Part shown: piece by piece, positions 13,745 through 22,129 of the stretch | Layout: the number at the start of each line of letters is the position of its first letter | Numbering within the stretch: the first letter of the stretch is position 1 | DNA from: JABMMZ01 sp040386935 | GTDB taxonomy: Bacteria; Bacteroidota; Bacteroidia; NS11-12g; UBA955 | Direction of reading: 5' to 3' | Assembly: GCA_040386935.1 (NCBI GenBank) | Contig: JAZKEQ010000017.1 | Span: forward strand, 1 to 64,000 | Length of the DNA: 64,000 nt | Program-made: the position numbers and the translations under genes | The notes under the pieces: model-generated | Database searches by the model: none | Told to the model about the DNA's origin: nothing | What the model saw: only the letters and a program-made list of their open reading frames with translations

Positions 13745-14938
13745 TTACGCAATTACCCCACTGCCTACCAATTCATCATCCAGGTACCAGGCAGCAAACT
13801 GACCGGCAGCAATGGCTTTTACAGGGGTATCAAAGATGATATACAAACCATCCGACTCTTTATACAAACAGGCTTTAACAGGTGCCTGACGGTAGCGAAT
13901 GCGCACATCGTAGGTGACACTTTCTCCGTTTTGCAATTTCAAATCAGGACGTATCCAGTGAATGTCGTTTTCGGGTACAAATAAACCCTTGCGCAACAAG
14001 CCTTGATGACTGTCACCCAAACCTACATAAATACTGTTCTCGGTGGTGTTGGTGGCCATTACAAATAAACCTTCGGGTTTGCCCCCTATGTTCAATCCTT
14101 TGCGTTGACCAATGGTATAGTAATGCGCCCCATTGTGTTCGCCCAGTTTCTTACCGTCCTGTGGTGAATAGACAACAGGTTGGGTCAATTGTCTGAGTAC
14201 AGTTTTATCGGTGATCACATCACCTTCGGGCCATTCGTAATTGTATTTTGGTGAGGCATTGTCAATTTCATACACATTGCCTTTTTTAGGTTTCAGTTGT
14301 TGTTGTAAAAACTCAGGTAACCTTACCTTGCCTATAAAACAAAGCCCTTGCGAATCTTTTTTACCTGCCGTTGTTAAACCAATGGCATGGGCAATCTCCC
14401 TTACTTCCGGTTTTGTAAGTTCACCAATTGGGAATAATGCTTTCGACAATTGCGCCTGTGTTACCTGACACAAAAAATAACTTTGGTCTTTATTCAAATC
14501 TTTACCGGCCAGCAATCTGAAGTATTGCCCTGTTGGGGTTTCAATCACATCTCTGCGGCAGTAATGTCCTGTTGCTACATAGTCGGCACCCAACTGCATG
14601 GCCGCTTTTAAAAACACATCGAATTTAATTTCGCGGTTACACAGCACATCGGGATTGGGCGTTCTGCCGGCTTCGTACTCGGCAAACATATAATCGACAA
14701 TACGCTTGCGGTATTCATCGCTCAGATCGATTGTTTGAAATGGAATACCCAAACTCTCCGCCACCAGCATGGCATCATTGCTATCGTCAATCCACGGGCA
14801 TTCATCACTAATGGTAACGGAAGTATCGTGCCAGTTTTTCATGAACATGCCTATTACTTCATGCCCCTCCTGTTTTAACAGATAGGCTGCCACCGAAGAA
14901 TCGACACCACCACTTAAACCTACTACTACTTTCGCCAT
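13745..14938 (-). CDS. mnmA: tRNA 2-thiouridine(34) synthase
   Basis: A 397-residue MnmA, which thiolates U34 of Glu, Gln and Lys tRNAs using ATP and a persulfide sulfur. The PP-loop is VVVGLSGGVDSSVAAY at the N-terminus, the catalytic Cys lies in TPNPDVLCNREIKF and the second in KDSQGLCFIGK. The C-terminal domain has HYYTIGQRKGLNIGG. The ATG at 14938 is chosen because the PP-loop strand begins there; 20 extra residues upstream are unlike the family. A TATCTTTG box lies 12 bases before it. Confidence 0.95.
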   Translation of the reverse strand: MAKVVVGLSGGVDSSVAAYLLKQEGHEVIGMFMKNWHDTSVTISDECPWIDDSNDAMLVAESLGIPFQTIDLSDEYRKRIVDYMFAEYEAGRTPNPDVLCNREIKFDVFLKAAMQLGADYVATGHYCRRDVIETPTGQYFRLLAGKDLNKDQSYFLCQVTQAQLSKALFPIGELTKPEVREIAHAIGLTTAGKKDSQGLCFIGKVRLPEFLQQQLKPKKGNVYEIDNASPKYNYEWPEGDVITDKTVLRQLTQPVVYSPQDGKKLGEHNGAHYYTIGQRKGLNIGGKPEGLFVMATNTTENSIYVGLGDSHQGLLRKGLFVPENDIHWIRPDLKLQNGESVTYDVRIRYRQAPVKACLYKESDGLYIIFDTPVKAIAAGQFAAWYLDDELVGSGVIA

Positions 14939-14950
14939 GAATTCAAACTG

Positions 14951-14958
14951 CAAAGATA
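14951..14958 (-). promoter_or_regulatory. -7 promoter box of mnmA
   Basis: TATCTTTG on the minus strand, 12 bases before the chosen ATG, matches TAnnTTTG. It supports that start over the longer reading frame, which begins upstream of the box. Confidence 0.5.
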
Positions 14959-15105
14959 CGCTTAATTGCTGATTACGGCTGTCTTTTTGCATCACCATAT
15001 TCTTTAGCTGTATAATATAAATTGATAGAAATATCGGTATTCGGCCACAAAATCTATTAACGCTGATTTAATTCCAAATCCCTATTTTCGCAGGTCTAAG
15101 AGTAT

Positions 15106-15975
15106 ATGGTTAAAAATATTGCTGTATTTGGTGCTACCGGCTTTTTAGGTCTGCCGGTTACAAAAGCGTTGGTGGAGGCCGGGTACAATGTATCTGTATT
15201 GGTACGTGATGCCGACAAAGCCAAATCTATGTTACCCGCCCAGGTCAACATCACCGAAGGCAATATTGCCTATCACCACGACATTAAAAGGTTTCTTACA
15301 AACATAGATGCCATTTACTGCAATCTGAATGTTGCAGATACCGAAGACATAGATGATTACCACATTGAAACAGACGGTCTGCGCGAAATCATCAATGCCA
15401 GTTTGGAATGTGGCGTAAAACGCATTGTCTATCTTTCATCCATCGTATTGAATTATCAAGGTGAAAATGACTACGACTGGTGGGTATTTCAGGTAAAGAA
15501 TGAAGCGGTAAATTATGTAAGAGACTGCGGTATTCCTTTCACAATTTTTTACCCAAGCAGTTTTATGGAAAATCTATTGAATGACCACAAACACGGCAAA
15601 GTGATTACACTGGTTGGTGAGTCGCGATTCCCATTGTACTACATATGTGCTGATGACTATGCCCGCATGGTGGTTAATTCATTCAAAGTACTGGGCACCG
15701 AAGACAGGGAATACAATGTACAGGGCCCCGATTGCTATACCATGCAGGAGGCCGCACGTTTATTTGCAAAACACTATAAAGGTGAAAAACTGAGGGTTAA
15801 AACAGTTTCTATTGGATGGGTAAAATTCCTGGGACTATTTGATAAACGCAAGCGTTACCGCGTTAAGCTGATGGAAGCCTTGAATAATTACAACGAAATT
15901 TTTAGCAGTGAAATGACCTGGGAAGAGTTGGGCAAACCCACCATAACATTAACTGATTTTGCCTCCCGTGCTTGA
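15106..15975 (+). CDS. NAD(P)-binding (atypical extended SDR / NmrA-like) protein
   Basis: A 289-residue Rossmann-fold protein with the dinucleotide motif IAVFGATGFLGLPV at the N-terminus, then VSVLVRDADKAKSML, a GNIAYHHDI segment after the third strand, and VKRIVYLSSI. A TIFYPSSFMENLL stretch is typical of atypical extended SDRs. The classical YxxxK pair is not evident, so it may be a sensor or reductase of unknown substrate. Its last 27 bases overlap the end of the convergent Kir channel gene. Confidence 0.8.
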   Translation: MVKNIAVFGATGFLGLPVTKALVEAGYNVSVLVRDADKAKSMLPAQVNITEGNIAYHHDIKRFLTNIDAIYCNLNVADTEDIDDYHIETDGLREIINASLECGVKRIVYLSSIVLNYQGENDYDWWVFQVKNEAVNYVRDCGIPFTIFYPSSFMENLLNDHKHGKVITLVGESRFPLYYICADDYARMVVNSFKVLGTEDREYNVQGPDCYTMQEAARLFAKHYKGEKLRVKTVSIGWVKFLGLFDKRKRYRVKLMEALNNYNEIFSSEMTWEELGKPTITLTDFASRA

Positions 15976-16911
15976 TTGGTTGAGTGATACTTTATCGTAA
16001 TCGCCCACTTTGTGTACATCTAACACTGTTTCACCGACATCATTCACATAAAACGGCCTTTTAAATTTAGCCCCATACACAATCTCTTTACCTAAATAGC
16101 TGCTGCGACTGTGTACTGTTTGCGAAAAACTGTCGTCAAACACTGTTATCAGAATAAATATCTCTACATCTTTTTCTGCAAAATCTGCAGCGGTAAAATG
16201 ATTGATTTTGCTGGTTTCATCTATCGGGTGAACAATGGTCCAGGTAAGCGCCAGCATATTAATTTTTTCGTATTCCAGTTTCAGTCTTTCAAATCTTCTG
16301 ATTGGTTTGCCTTCATCATCGCGTTCCACCCAGCTTAAATTTACCTGTGCCGTCACTTCTACGAGATTACCGCTGCTGTCGTTACAAATCATAAACATCA
16401 GTGCGTTATGATCCTTAAAAGGGGCTACAATCGCATTAGGCGAGTATTTAATACGGGCTGTCGGTTTACTGAAGCGACCATACAGGGTACCTGTTGCCAA
16501 AGCAAAGGTCATTAAGCCCAAAAAGGCTTCAAATCCTGCCATTGAATTGGCCACAATACCTACAGGGTGCAATCCGCCATAGCCAACAGTGGTATAGGTT
16601 TGTAAACTGAAAAAGAAACATTGCCAAAAAGGGTGTTCGCGTGTTGGATTAATGCCAATGATATATTCAGGGCCCAGCATGTAATAAATCCCTGCAAACG
16701 AAAAATTAATGACAATATACACACTGAGAACCGCCAGCCAATAGTGACTCCAAGGGCAGGTAATACTCCAACGGTACAATTGAAATTCTTTGACAAATTC
16801 ATTTTTGCGAACGATGTTAAAACTACCGTCCTGGTTAATGGTCCGCTTTCTATTGTCTTCGGTGCGGTTGTCAAACCCGAGGTTATCCTGTTGTTGTTTT
16901 GCTTCAGCCAT
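15949..16911 (-). CDS. KirBac-type inward-rectifier potassium channel
   Basis: A 320-residue bacterial Kir channel. It has an N-terminal slide helix region (WSHYWLAVLSVYIVINFSFAGIYYML as TM1), a pore helix and selectivity filter QTYTTVGYGG, and a second helix MAGFEAFLGLMTFALATGTLYGRF. These precede a cytoplasmic immunoglobulin-like domain (ARIKYSPNAIVAPFKDHNALMF) typical of Kir proteins. It should conduct K+ across the inner membrane. A TACATTTG box lies 10 bases before the ATG. Confidence 0.92.
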   Translation of the reverse strand: MAEAKQQQDNLGFDNRTEDNRKRTINQDGSFNIVRKNEFVKEFQLYRWSITCPWSHYWLAVLSVYIVINFSFAGIYYMLGPEYIIGINPTREHPFWQCFFFSLQTYTTVGYGGLHPVGIVANSMAGFEAFLGLMTFALATGTLYGRFSKPTARIKYSPNAIVAPFKDHNALMFMICNDSSGNLVEVTAQVNLSWVERDDEGKPIRRFERLKLEYEKINMLALTWTIVHPIDETSKINHFTAADFAEKDVEIFILITVFDDSFSQTVHSRSSYLGKEIVYGAKFKRPFYVNDVGETVLDVHKVGDYDKVSLNQSSTGGKIS

Positions 16912-16921
16912 GCTTACAGGG

Positions 16922-16929
16922 CAAATGTA
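16922..16929 (-). promoter_or_regulatory. -7 promoter box of the Kir gene
   Basis: TACATTTG on the minus strand ends 10 bases before the Kir ATG at 16911 and matches TAnnTTTG. Confidence 0.45.
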
Positions 16930-17156
16930 AAATAAATTTTATTGAATAGTTGGGTGGATGATATTGATAAAATTGATGAGGGGGTGGGGGGAGGCATTAG
17001 CTTAGTTTAAACAAAAACGATCAAACACAATTCAAAAAAAACTAATTTATTCATCTTATTTCACGATGATGACAACTTCTATGAAGAAAAAAGCTTTGAT
17101 TGACTTCAGATTCAATAATTTTCAAACATCTGTTAATCAATTACATATATTTAATT

Positions 17157-17188
17157 AAACTTAAATAGTTTTTTCGCTATTTAAGTTT
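17157..17188. promoter_or_regulatory. Operator-like 12-bp inverted repeat upstream of fic
   Basis: AAACTTAAATAG (17157-17168) and CTATTTAAGTTT (17177-17188) are perfect inverted arms around TTTTTTCG. A related motif, GTTAAATAAGCGAATT, follows at about 17201-17216, so the TTAAATAgcGAA pattern occurs twice in opposite orientation. The Fic protein at 17251 carries a C-terminal helix-turn-helix, so autoregulation at this site is plausible. Confidence 0.5.
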
Positions 17189-17250
17189 AGTGCCACTATA
17201 GTTAAATAAGCGAATTATTAATTAACTTTGTTGTTCGATTTAAAACTCAA

Positions 17251-18375
17251 ATGAAATTTAAACCAGGAACATCGATTACTATTAATGGCTATAAAGCGTT
17301 TCAACCTGAAAAAATCAATAGATACTATCAATTTGATGAAACAGATTTATTGCCATTATTGGAAAAGGCAAATATAAAATTAGGGGAATTAAATGCATAT
17401 GCAGATTTGGTTCCTGATATTGAACATTTCATTAAGCTGCATGTAGTGAAAGAGGCTACCGTATCAAGTAAAATAGAAGGGACGCAGACCAATATGCAAG
17501 AAGCACTATTGCAGGAAGAAGAAATTAATCCGGAAAAAAGAAATGATTGGAGAGAAGTGAGGAATTATATTATGGCCATGAACCAATCAATTGAAAAAAT
17601 GGAACACATTCCATTGTCTTCACGATTATTAAAAGATGCCCATAGAACATTATTAAGCGGAGCGCGAGGAGAACACAAATTGCCGGGCGAATTTCGCACA
17701 AGTCAGAATTGGATTGGAGGCGCTACTTTGCTTGATGCTGTATTTATTCCTCCAATTTGGCAAGAAATAGATACATTAATGGGGGATTTAGAAAATTTTA
17801 TGCATAATGAAGAAACTGGGTTACCACATATCATAAAAATAGCTTTGGCCCATTATCAATTTGAAACAATACACCCATTTTTAGATGGGAATGGCCGAAT
17901 AGGACGATTAATGATAACACTATATTTTATTCACTCAGGAATCATGAAAAAACCTGTGCTATACCTATCAGATTTTTTTGAAAGAAACAGAGAACTATAT
18001 TACAGCAATTTAACACACATCCGAAATAAAGGCGATTTAAACAAATGGTTAAAGTTCTTCATAATTGGAGTAATTGAAACTTGCGATAAAGCTATTTTAG
18101 GTTTAAAGAATATTTTAGCATTAAAAAAAGAGTGTGAAACAGTACGAATTTTACAATTAGGAAAGAAAATGCATTCTGCACAAAAACTGCTATCATCATT
18201 ATTTAATGACCCAGTAGTAAGACCTGACGAAGTATCAAAAATTACAGGCCTTTCATTGGTCTCTTCATACAAATTAATTGAGGATTTTGAAAAATTAGGT
18301 ATTCTTTTGGAAGCTTCAGGCAGTCAAAGAAATAGAATATATATATTCCAGGAATACTATGATGTATTTAATTAA
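17251..18375 (+). CDS. Fic family protein with DNA-binding C-terminus
   Basis: A 374-residue protein with a Fic N-terminal domain and the full Fic catalytic motif HPFLDGNGRIGR (residues 208-219), which normally transfers AMP to target hydroxyls. The autoinhibitory motif SSKIEGT (residues 72-78) lies before the Fic core, making it a class II Fic protein. A winged helix (VRPDEVSKITGLSLVSSYKL) ends the protein. No separate antitoxin gene is adjacent. The upstream inverted repeat is a likely operator. Confidence 0.93.
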   Translation: MKFKPGTSITINGYKAFQPEKINRYYQFDETDLLPLLEKANIKLGELNAYADLVPDIEHFIKLHVVKEATVSSKIEGTQTNMQEALLQEEEINPEKRNDWREVRNYIMAMNQSIEKMEHIPLSSRLLKDAHRTLLSGARGEHKLPGEFRTSQNWIGGATLLDAVFIPPIWQEIDTLMGDLENFMHNEETGLPHIIKIALAHYQFETIHPFLDGNGRIGRLMITLYFIHSGIMKKPVLYLSDFFERNRELYYSNLTHIRNKGDLNKWLKFFIIGVIETCDKAILGLKNILALKKECETVRILQLGKKMHSAQKLLSSLFNDPVVRPDEVSKITGLSLVSSYKLIEDFEKLGILLEASGSQRNRIYIFQEYYDVFN

Positions 18376-18443
18376 ATCTGAAAAATATAGAATTCCTTTT
18401 TCAAAGAAAATATAATAACCTCCATTTCACTTTTGTTCAAACC

Positions 18444-18563
18444 GAGGTTATCTTTATTTTTTAAGAATTGATTGTATGCGTTTTTCGTTTTCGCTGGCGC
18501 TCAAATGGAGGTAATCTTCTTTTTAAGAGATGGTTGAATGCGTTTTCGCTGGCGCTCAAACGG
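18444..18563. repeat. Imperfect tandem duplication of about 60 bp
   Basis: Unit 1 (18444-18507) starts GAGGTTATCTT and unit 2 (18508-18563) starts GAGGTAATCTT. Both end with TTTTCGCTGGCGCTCAAA followed by TGG or CGG. The units share TTTTTTAAGA and ATGCG in the middle and differ by several indels. No gene is visible. Confidence 0.65.
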
Positions 18564-18583
18564 AATTTCGGGTGTTCGGGATT

Positions 18584-18614
18584 TTTTGATTTTCTTTTGC
18601 AAAGAAAATCAAAA
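18584..18614. terminator. Perfect 14-bp hairpin, possible bidirectional terminator
   Basis: TTTTGATTTTCTTT (18584-18597), loop TGC, AAAGAAAATCAAAA (18601-18614) is a perfect stem. Its AT-rich arms provide U-runs in either direction. It lies 210 bases after fic on the plus strand. Confidence 0.4.
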
Positions 18615-18669
18615 GGACCCTAAGGGGTGGGCTTTCAAAGAAAACGCCATCCGCTTACAGCGGCTGTTT

Positions 18670-18732
18670 GCGTTTTTTGTTTGCGCGATTTGCTCAAACG
18701 GTGTTTGGCAAATCTTTGCAAACAAAAAACGC
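18670..18732. repeat. Nested cruciform-forming inverted repeat
   Basis: Three inverted pairs are nested: GCGTTTTTTGTTTGC/GCAAACAAAAAACGC (18670-18684 and 18718-18732), GATTTGC/GCAAATC (18687-18693 and 18708-18714) and CAAAC/GTTTG (18695-18699 and 18703-18707). Together they make a 27-bp imperfect stem with a 3-base loop. Its right arm overlaps the tRNA-Asp terminator arm, so the two structures exclude each other. Confidence 0.7.
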
Positions 18733-18750
18733 GTCCGATGGACGCGTTTT
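18726..18750 (-). terminator. Rho-independent terminator of tRNA-Asp
   Basis: On the minus strand AAAACGCGTCC, loop ATC, GGACGCGTTTT is a perfect 11-bp stem followed by more T residues, 8 bases after the 3' end of the tRNA. Confidence 0.7.
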
Positions 18751-18757
18751 CTTTGAG

Positions 18758-18831
18758 CGGTGTGGACGGGACTCGAACCCGCGACCCCTGCCGTGACAGG
18801 GCAGTATTCTAACCAGCTGAACTACCACACC
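18758..18831 (-). tRNA. tRNA-Asp (anticodon GTC)
   Basis: A 74-nt cloverleaf can be drawn: acceptor stem GGTGTGG/CCACACC, D-arm GTTC...GAAT region, anticodon stem CTGCC/GGCAG with loop CTGTCAC (anticodon GTC), T-arm GCGGG-TTCGAGT-CCCGT and discriminator G. The CCA end is not encoded. A strong terminator follows. Confidence 0.95.
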
Positions 18832-18899
18832 GTAGCTGATTTTGGGAGTGCAAAGATATAAACTTTGCGTTTCATTCCAAATATTATTTAAAGAATTTT

Positions 18900-19760
18900 T
18901 TAAGCGTGTACCTTTTCGTCCGTTTTAAAGTCGACTCTGCGACCATCTAAAGCGGCTACTTTCACCAGTTTTTCCTGCAATTGGGTCAACTGATCAAAAT
19001 ACAGTGACTGCGGCCCGTCTGACAAGGCTTCCTCAGGGTGATTGTGTACTTCTACCATAATACCGTCTGCGCCTGCTGCAATGGCTGCTAAGCTCATAGG
19101 AATCACCAATTCCCTAACACCTGTACCCTGGCTTGGATCTACGATTACAGGTAAATGGCTCAGTGATTTGGCCAATGGCACGATGCTTAAATCCAAAGTA
19201 TTGCGGGTAGCGGTTTCAAAAGTTCTGATACCTCTTTCACACAAAATCACTTTTTCATTACCGCCCGATAAGATGTACTCTGCAGCCAGCAACCACTCTT
19301 CAAGTGTGCTGCTCATACCGCGTTTTAGCAATACCGGTTTATCTATTTTGCTCAATGCGCGCAACAACTGATAATTCTGCATGTTGCGTGTGCCTACCTG
19401 TAAGATATCAGCGTATTGATACACTTCATCCACAAGATTAGTTTCCATCACCTCGGTAACTACACCCATGCCGTATTTATCTGCTGCCTGACGCATCATG
19501 ATTAATCCGTCTTTTTTTAATCCCTGAAAGGAATATGGCGAAGTGCGGGGCTTATAAGCACCACCTCTTACCAGTTTAATATTTTGTTTGCTTAAAAATT
19601 CGCAGATGGTAAATATCTGGTCTTCGTTTTCTACTGCACATGGGCCTGCTATGAGTGCAATATTATCACCGCCTATTGAAGTATTTTTTAATGTTATGAC
19701 AGTGCTTTCCTTTTTCCATTCCCGCGATACAAGTTGATAAGGCTTTCTTTTATTGTCCAT
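18900..19760 (-). CDS. aroF: 3-deoxy-7-phosphoheptulonate (DAHP) synthase
   Basis: A 286-residue AroA-beta-type DAHP synthase, condensing phosphoenolpyruvate and erythrose 4-phosphate at the start of the shikimate pathway. Signature segments are IALIAGPCAVENEDQI, VRGGAYKPRTSPYSFQG, DILQVGTRNMQNYQLL, VLLKRGMSSTLEEWLLAAEYI and PVIVDPSQGTG. No N-terminal ACT or chorismate mutase domain is attached. It is separated by 24 bases from the DUF4270 gene. A TACATTTG box lies 11 bases before the ATG. Confidence 0.95.
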   Translation of the reverse strand: MDNKRKPYQLVSREWKKESTVITLKNTSIGGDNIALIAGPCAVENEDQIFTICEFLSKQNIKLVRGGAYKPRTSPYSFQGLKKDGLIMMRQAADKYGMGVVTEVMETNLVDEVYQYADILQVGTRNMQNYQLLRALSKIDKPVLLKRGMSSTLEEWLLAAEYILSGGNEKVILCERGIRTFETATRNTLDLSIVPLAKSLSHLPVIVDPSQGTGVRELVIPMSLAAIAAGADGIMVEVHNHPEEALSDGPQSLYFDQLTQLQEKLVKVAALDGRRVDFKTDEKVHA

Positions 19761-19771
19761 TGATATGATAA

Positions 19772-19779
19772 CAAATGTA
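19772..19779 (-). promoter_or_regulatory. -7 promoter box of aroF
   Basis: TACATTTG on the minus strand, 11 bases before the ATG, matches TAnnTTTG. It lies in the 24-base gap after the DUF4270 gene, so aroF can be transcribed separately. Confidence 0.45.
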
Positions 19780-19784
19780 TTGGT

Positions 19785-21098
19785 TTAAAGTTCTGAATAA
19801 TACAATCTGAATTCTATACCCGCATTTGCAATCTTCTTACGGGTATCAAGCATAATGCGCGAAGGTGCAACAGGATAATCAGTAGGTACTATAATAAACA
19901 ACCCACGGTTATTGTCGACTCCCTTTCTTTGATAATCGATGAATAGATTTTGTATATGACGGGTGATATTGAATTTGTATTCGTTGGTAATCGAGTTGAG
20001 ATTGCCTCCGTAAAAAGGCTCTGCCAAATCCAATACACCATTGTTCAGGTTATTGGTTTGACTGGGTTGCAACAACAGCAAACGGCTCGGCAAAGGATAC
20101 GTCACATTATAACTCCCTGCTACCGGTCGCACGATGATTTCTGCTTTAGCAATCGACAATGTTTTGCCGTTTTTAGCAATGTTAAACAAGGTTGGAATGC
20201 GGATATGGGTTTTGCTACCTGTCATGCCCATCACAAAAGTCGTATCGAAAGTGGCTTTTGAACCTGCAGTTTTTTGTTGGCTAATCAGTGATGACTGATT
20301 GCTCACTTCAAACTTTGTAAATGTTCTGGAATCAGTTTGCACTTCGAAATCACTTTGCTTGGTGGTATCGTAATAGAGTCTGATTTTTGAAATCAATCCC
20401 TTCATATTAAATGCTGCTATCACACCATCGCCCAATGCAGGTGTAGAAACCGGAACAACTGCAATCCCTTTGAAGAACTGCATAAAACTTTCCTGACTGC
20501 TTAAATCACTGCTTGTGGCATTGAATAATTTTGTTGCCATGGCATTCGACAGTTTGATACGCAATGTAGGAGCTACTGTTTCCATAACACCCAGGTTGCG
20601 AATCTTTATACTGTCGTTGAGTTTAAATTTTCCACTGTATGAGCCTATCGCTGTTGGAGAATAAGTGTAGTTCCCGTTTGAATGGGTACCACGCTTCATA
20701 TCCTCGGTCAACTCATAGACATTCAAGTCTAAAGAAGCACTTGCATTGCCATAAAAAGCTGTTGTGGAAGTATATTGCATTAAAAGCACCGCTGAATCCA
20801 GTGTGTGGTTGCTGATAACGTTGTTTAACTGGGGCAATCTGAACTGAAAAAACGAAGATGCTTTGTATTGACCATAAATAGGATCATTAATAACGCCTAT
20901 TGTATTATGGCTCAAGCTATCGGTTTTCAATGAATCCTCTCTAACAGAGCGTGTCAACAAGGTAAAACTATCCGTATAACCATTGCCGTCAAAGCCCTGA
21001 GTGCCTTCATTGGCCAGAAAAACATTATCGCTGCGTTTTTTACACGATGAAAAAACAGCAATACTTAAAAGTAGTAAAAATAGATATGAAGATCTCAC
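19785..21098 (-). CDS. DUF4270 family lipoprotein
   Basis: A 437-residue lipoprotein with signal peptide and lipobox VFSSC (Cys about residue 19), followed by KKRSDN. The body has LLTRSVREDSLKTDSLSHN and GVINDPIYGQYKASSFFQFRL, the hallmark of the Bacteroidota DUF4270 family, and ends NAGIEFRLYYSEL. Function is unknown. It starts 19 bases after the stop of the glycogen-synthase-like gene, an arrangement I recall as common in Bacteroidota. Confidence 0.85.
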   Translation of the reverse strand: MRSSYLFLLLLSIAVFSSCKKRSDNVFLANEGTQGFDGNGYTDSFTLLTRSVREDSLKTDSLSHNTIGVINDPIYGQYKASSFFQFRLPQLNNVISNHTLDSAVLLMQYTSTTAFYGNASASLDLNVYELTEDMKRGTHSNGNYTYSPTAIGSYSGKFKLNDSIKIRNLGVMETVAPTLRIKLSNAMATKLFNATSSDLSSQESFMQFFKGIAVVPVSTPALGDGVIAAFNMKGLISKIRLYYDTTKQSDFEVQTDSRTFTKFEVSNQSSLISQQKTAGSKATFDTTFVMGMTGSKTHIRIPTLFNIAKNGKTLSIAKAEIIVRPVAGSYNVTYPLPSRLLLLQPSQTNNLNNGVLDLAEPFYGGNLNSITNEYKFNITRHIQNLFIDYQRKGVDNNRGLFIIVPTDYPVAPSRIMLDTRKKIANAGIEFRLYYSEL

Positions 21099-21117
21099 AA
21101 TCCTGCGAAATACGCTA

Positions 21118-21933
21118 TTATTTTGCAGAACTCAACACCTGTTCGTAGAATGCAGAGTAACGTTCACCTAAATTTTCGTTATTCTGATGGTTCATATTAG
21201 GCTTGGTCTTCAGCAATTTTTCCAGATCCGGATCCAATTTATCTGAACAATTTACAATGGCATCTGAATTTTTCATGCCGCCAATATGTAAACTTTTGTT
21301 ATCGCCATTTGCGTAAGCTTCAAAATGTTTGTCTTCAATTTCGTTCAATGAAGCTTTGCGACCGAAGTCTTTACCCAAATCTTCTTTAAATTCATTGTCG
21401 AATACAGAGTATATGATTTTTGAATTCTTAAATACCGGCTCATCTTTATACAATGTTTTAAGATAAACAGGAATCAAACTGGTCATCCAACCCTGGCAGT
21501 GAATAATATCAGGTGCCCAACCAAGTTTTTTAACTGTTTCTAAAACGCCTTTACAAAAGAATATGGTACGCTCATCATTATCAGAGAAGAATTTATTTTT
21601 CTCATCTTTAAATACAAACTTGCGGTGGAAGTAATCCTCGTTATCAAGGAAGTACACCTGCATTCTCGCTTCAGGAATTGAGGCAACCTTAATTAACAAG
21701 GGGTTATCGTTGTCGTCAATAGATATATTGATACCCGACAGTCTGACTACCTCGTGCAATCTGTTTCTGCGTTCATTGATGATTCCGAAACGCGGGACAA
21801 GCACCCTGATTTCGTTCTCTTTCTCTTGAATAGCTTGCGGGAGGAACCGCGCAACAGCTGAAACCGGAGATTCATTTAAAAATGGTGTCATTTCTGATGA
21901 CACAAATAGAATTCTTTTCTTTTGGGCACTCAT
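21118..21933 (-). CDS. Short glycogen/starch synthase-like (GT5 N-domain) protein
   Basis: A 271-residue protein whose start, KRILFVSSEMTPFLNESPVSAVARFLPQA, and middle, DIIHCQGWMTSLIPVYLKTLY, are those of the N-terminal Rossmann domain of ADP-glucose glycogen synthases. The usual KxGG loop is replaced by NESPV, and the C-terminal glycosyltransferase domain of the roughly 480-residue family is absent. It may not be catalytic. Similar short versions are found in Bacteroidota, so it is not necessarily a broken gene. A TATCTTTG box lies 29 bases upstream. Confidence 0.75.
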   Translation of the reverse strand: MSAQKKRILFVSSEMTPFLNESPVSAVARFLPQAIQEKENEIRVLVPRFGIINERRNRLHEVVRLSGINISIDDNDNPLLIKVASIPEARMQVYFLDNEDYFHRKFVFKDEKNKFFSDNDERTIFFCKGVLETVKKLGWAPDIIHCQGWMTSLIPVYLKTLYKDEPVFKNSKIIYSVFDNEFKEDLGKDFGRKASLNEIEDKHFEAYANGDNKSLHIGGMKNSDAIVNCSDKLDPDLEKLLKTKPNMNHQNNENLGERYSAFYEQVLSSAK

Positions 21934-21962
21934 TTGGTTATAAGAAGTTTGAAATAATATTA

Positions 21963-21970
21963 CAAAGATA
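21963..21970 (-). promoter_or_regulatory. -7 promoter box of the glycogen-synthase-like gene
   Basis: TATCTTTG on the minus strand, 29 bases before the ATG at 21933, matches TAnnTTTG. It probably drives this gene and the DUF4270 gene together. Confidence 0.45.
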
Positions 21971-22129
21971 ATACAATTTTTTCGGAATTATTAAAACAAA
22001 TCTTAGAAAAATTATAAAATAGTTGTTACAATATGAGTGATAGCAATGGTTTTGAGCCACATAACATTTCACGCTCATAGGCCGCAACAGGCCCCATTTA
22101 CCCCTAAAAAGTCCTTTTTCGCCTTTTTA

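Larger units (their letters stand above)
16912..17250. other. AT-rich intergenic region between Kir and Fic genes
   Basis: No gene is visible in these 339 bases. The left end carries the Kir promoter box. A G-rich stretch (GGGGGTGGGGGGAGG, about 16980-16994) follows. The right end holds a perfect 12-bp inverted repeat and further AT-rich partial palindromes before the fic start. Confidence 0.6.

Noticed and set aside
16975..17000. G-quadruplex in the G-rich stretch upstream of fic
   Set aside because: There are runs of G (GGGGG, GGGGGG) but not four well-spaced runs with suitable loops on one strand, so it was not listed as a feature.
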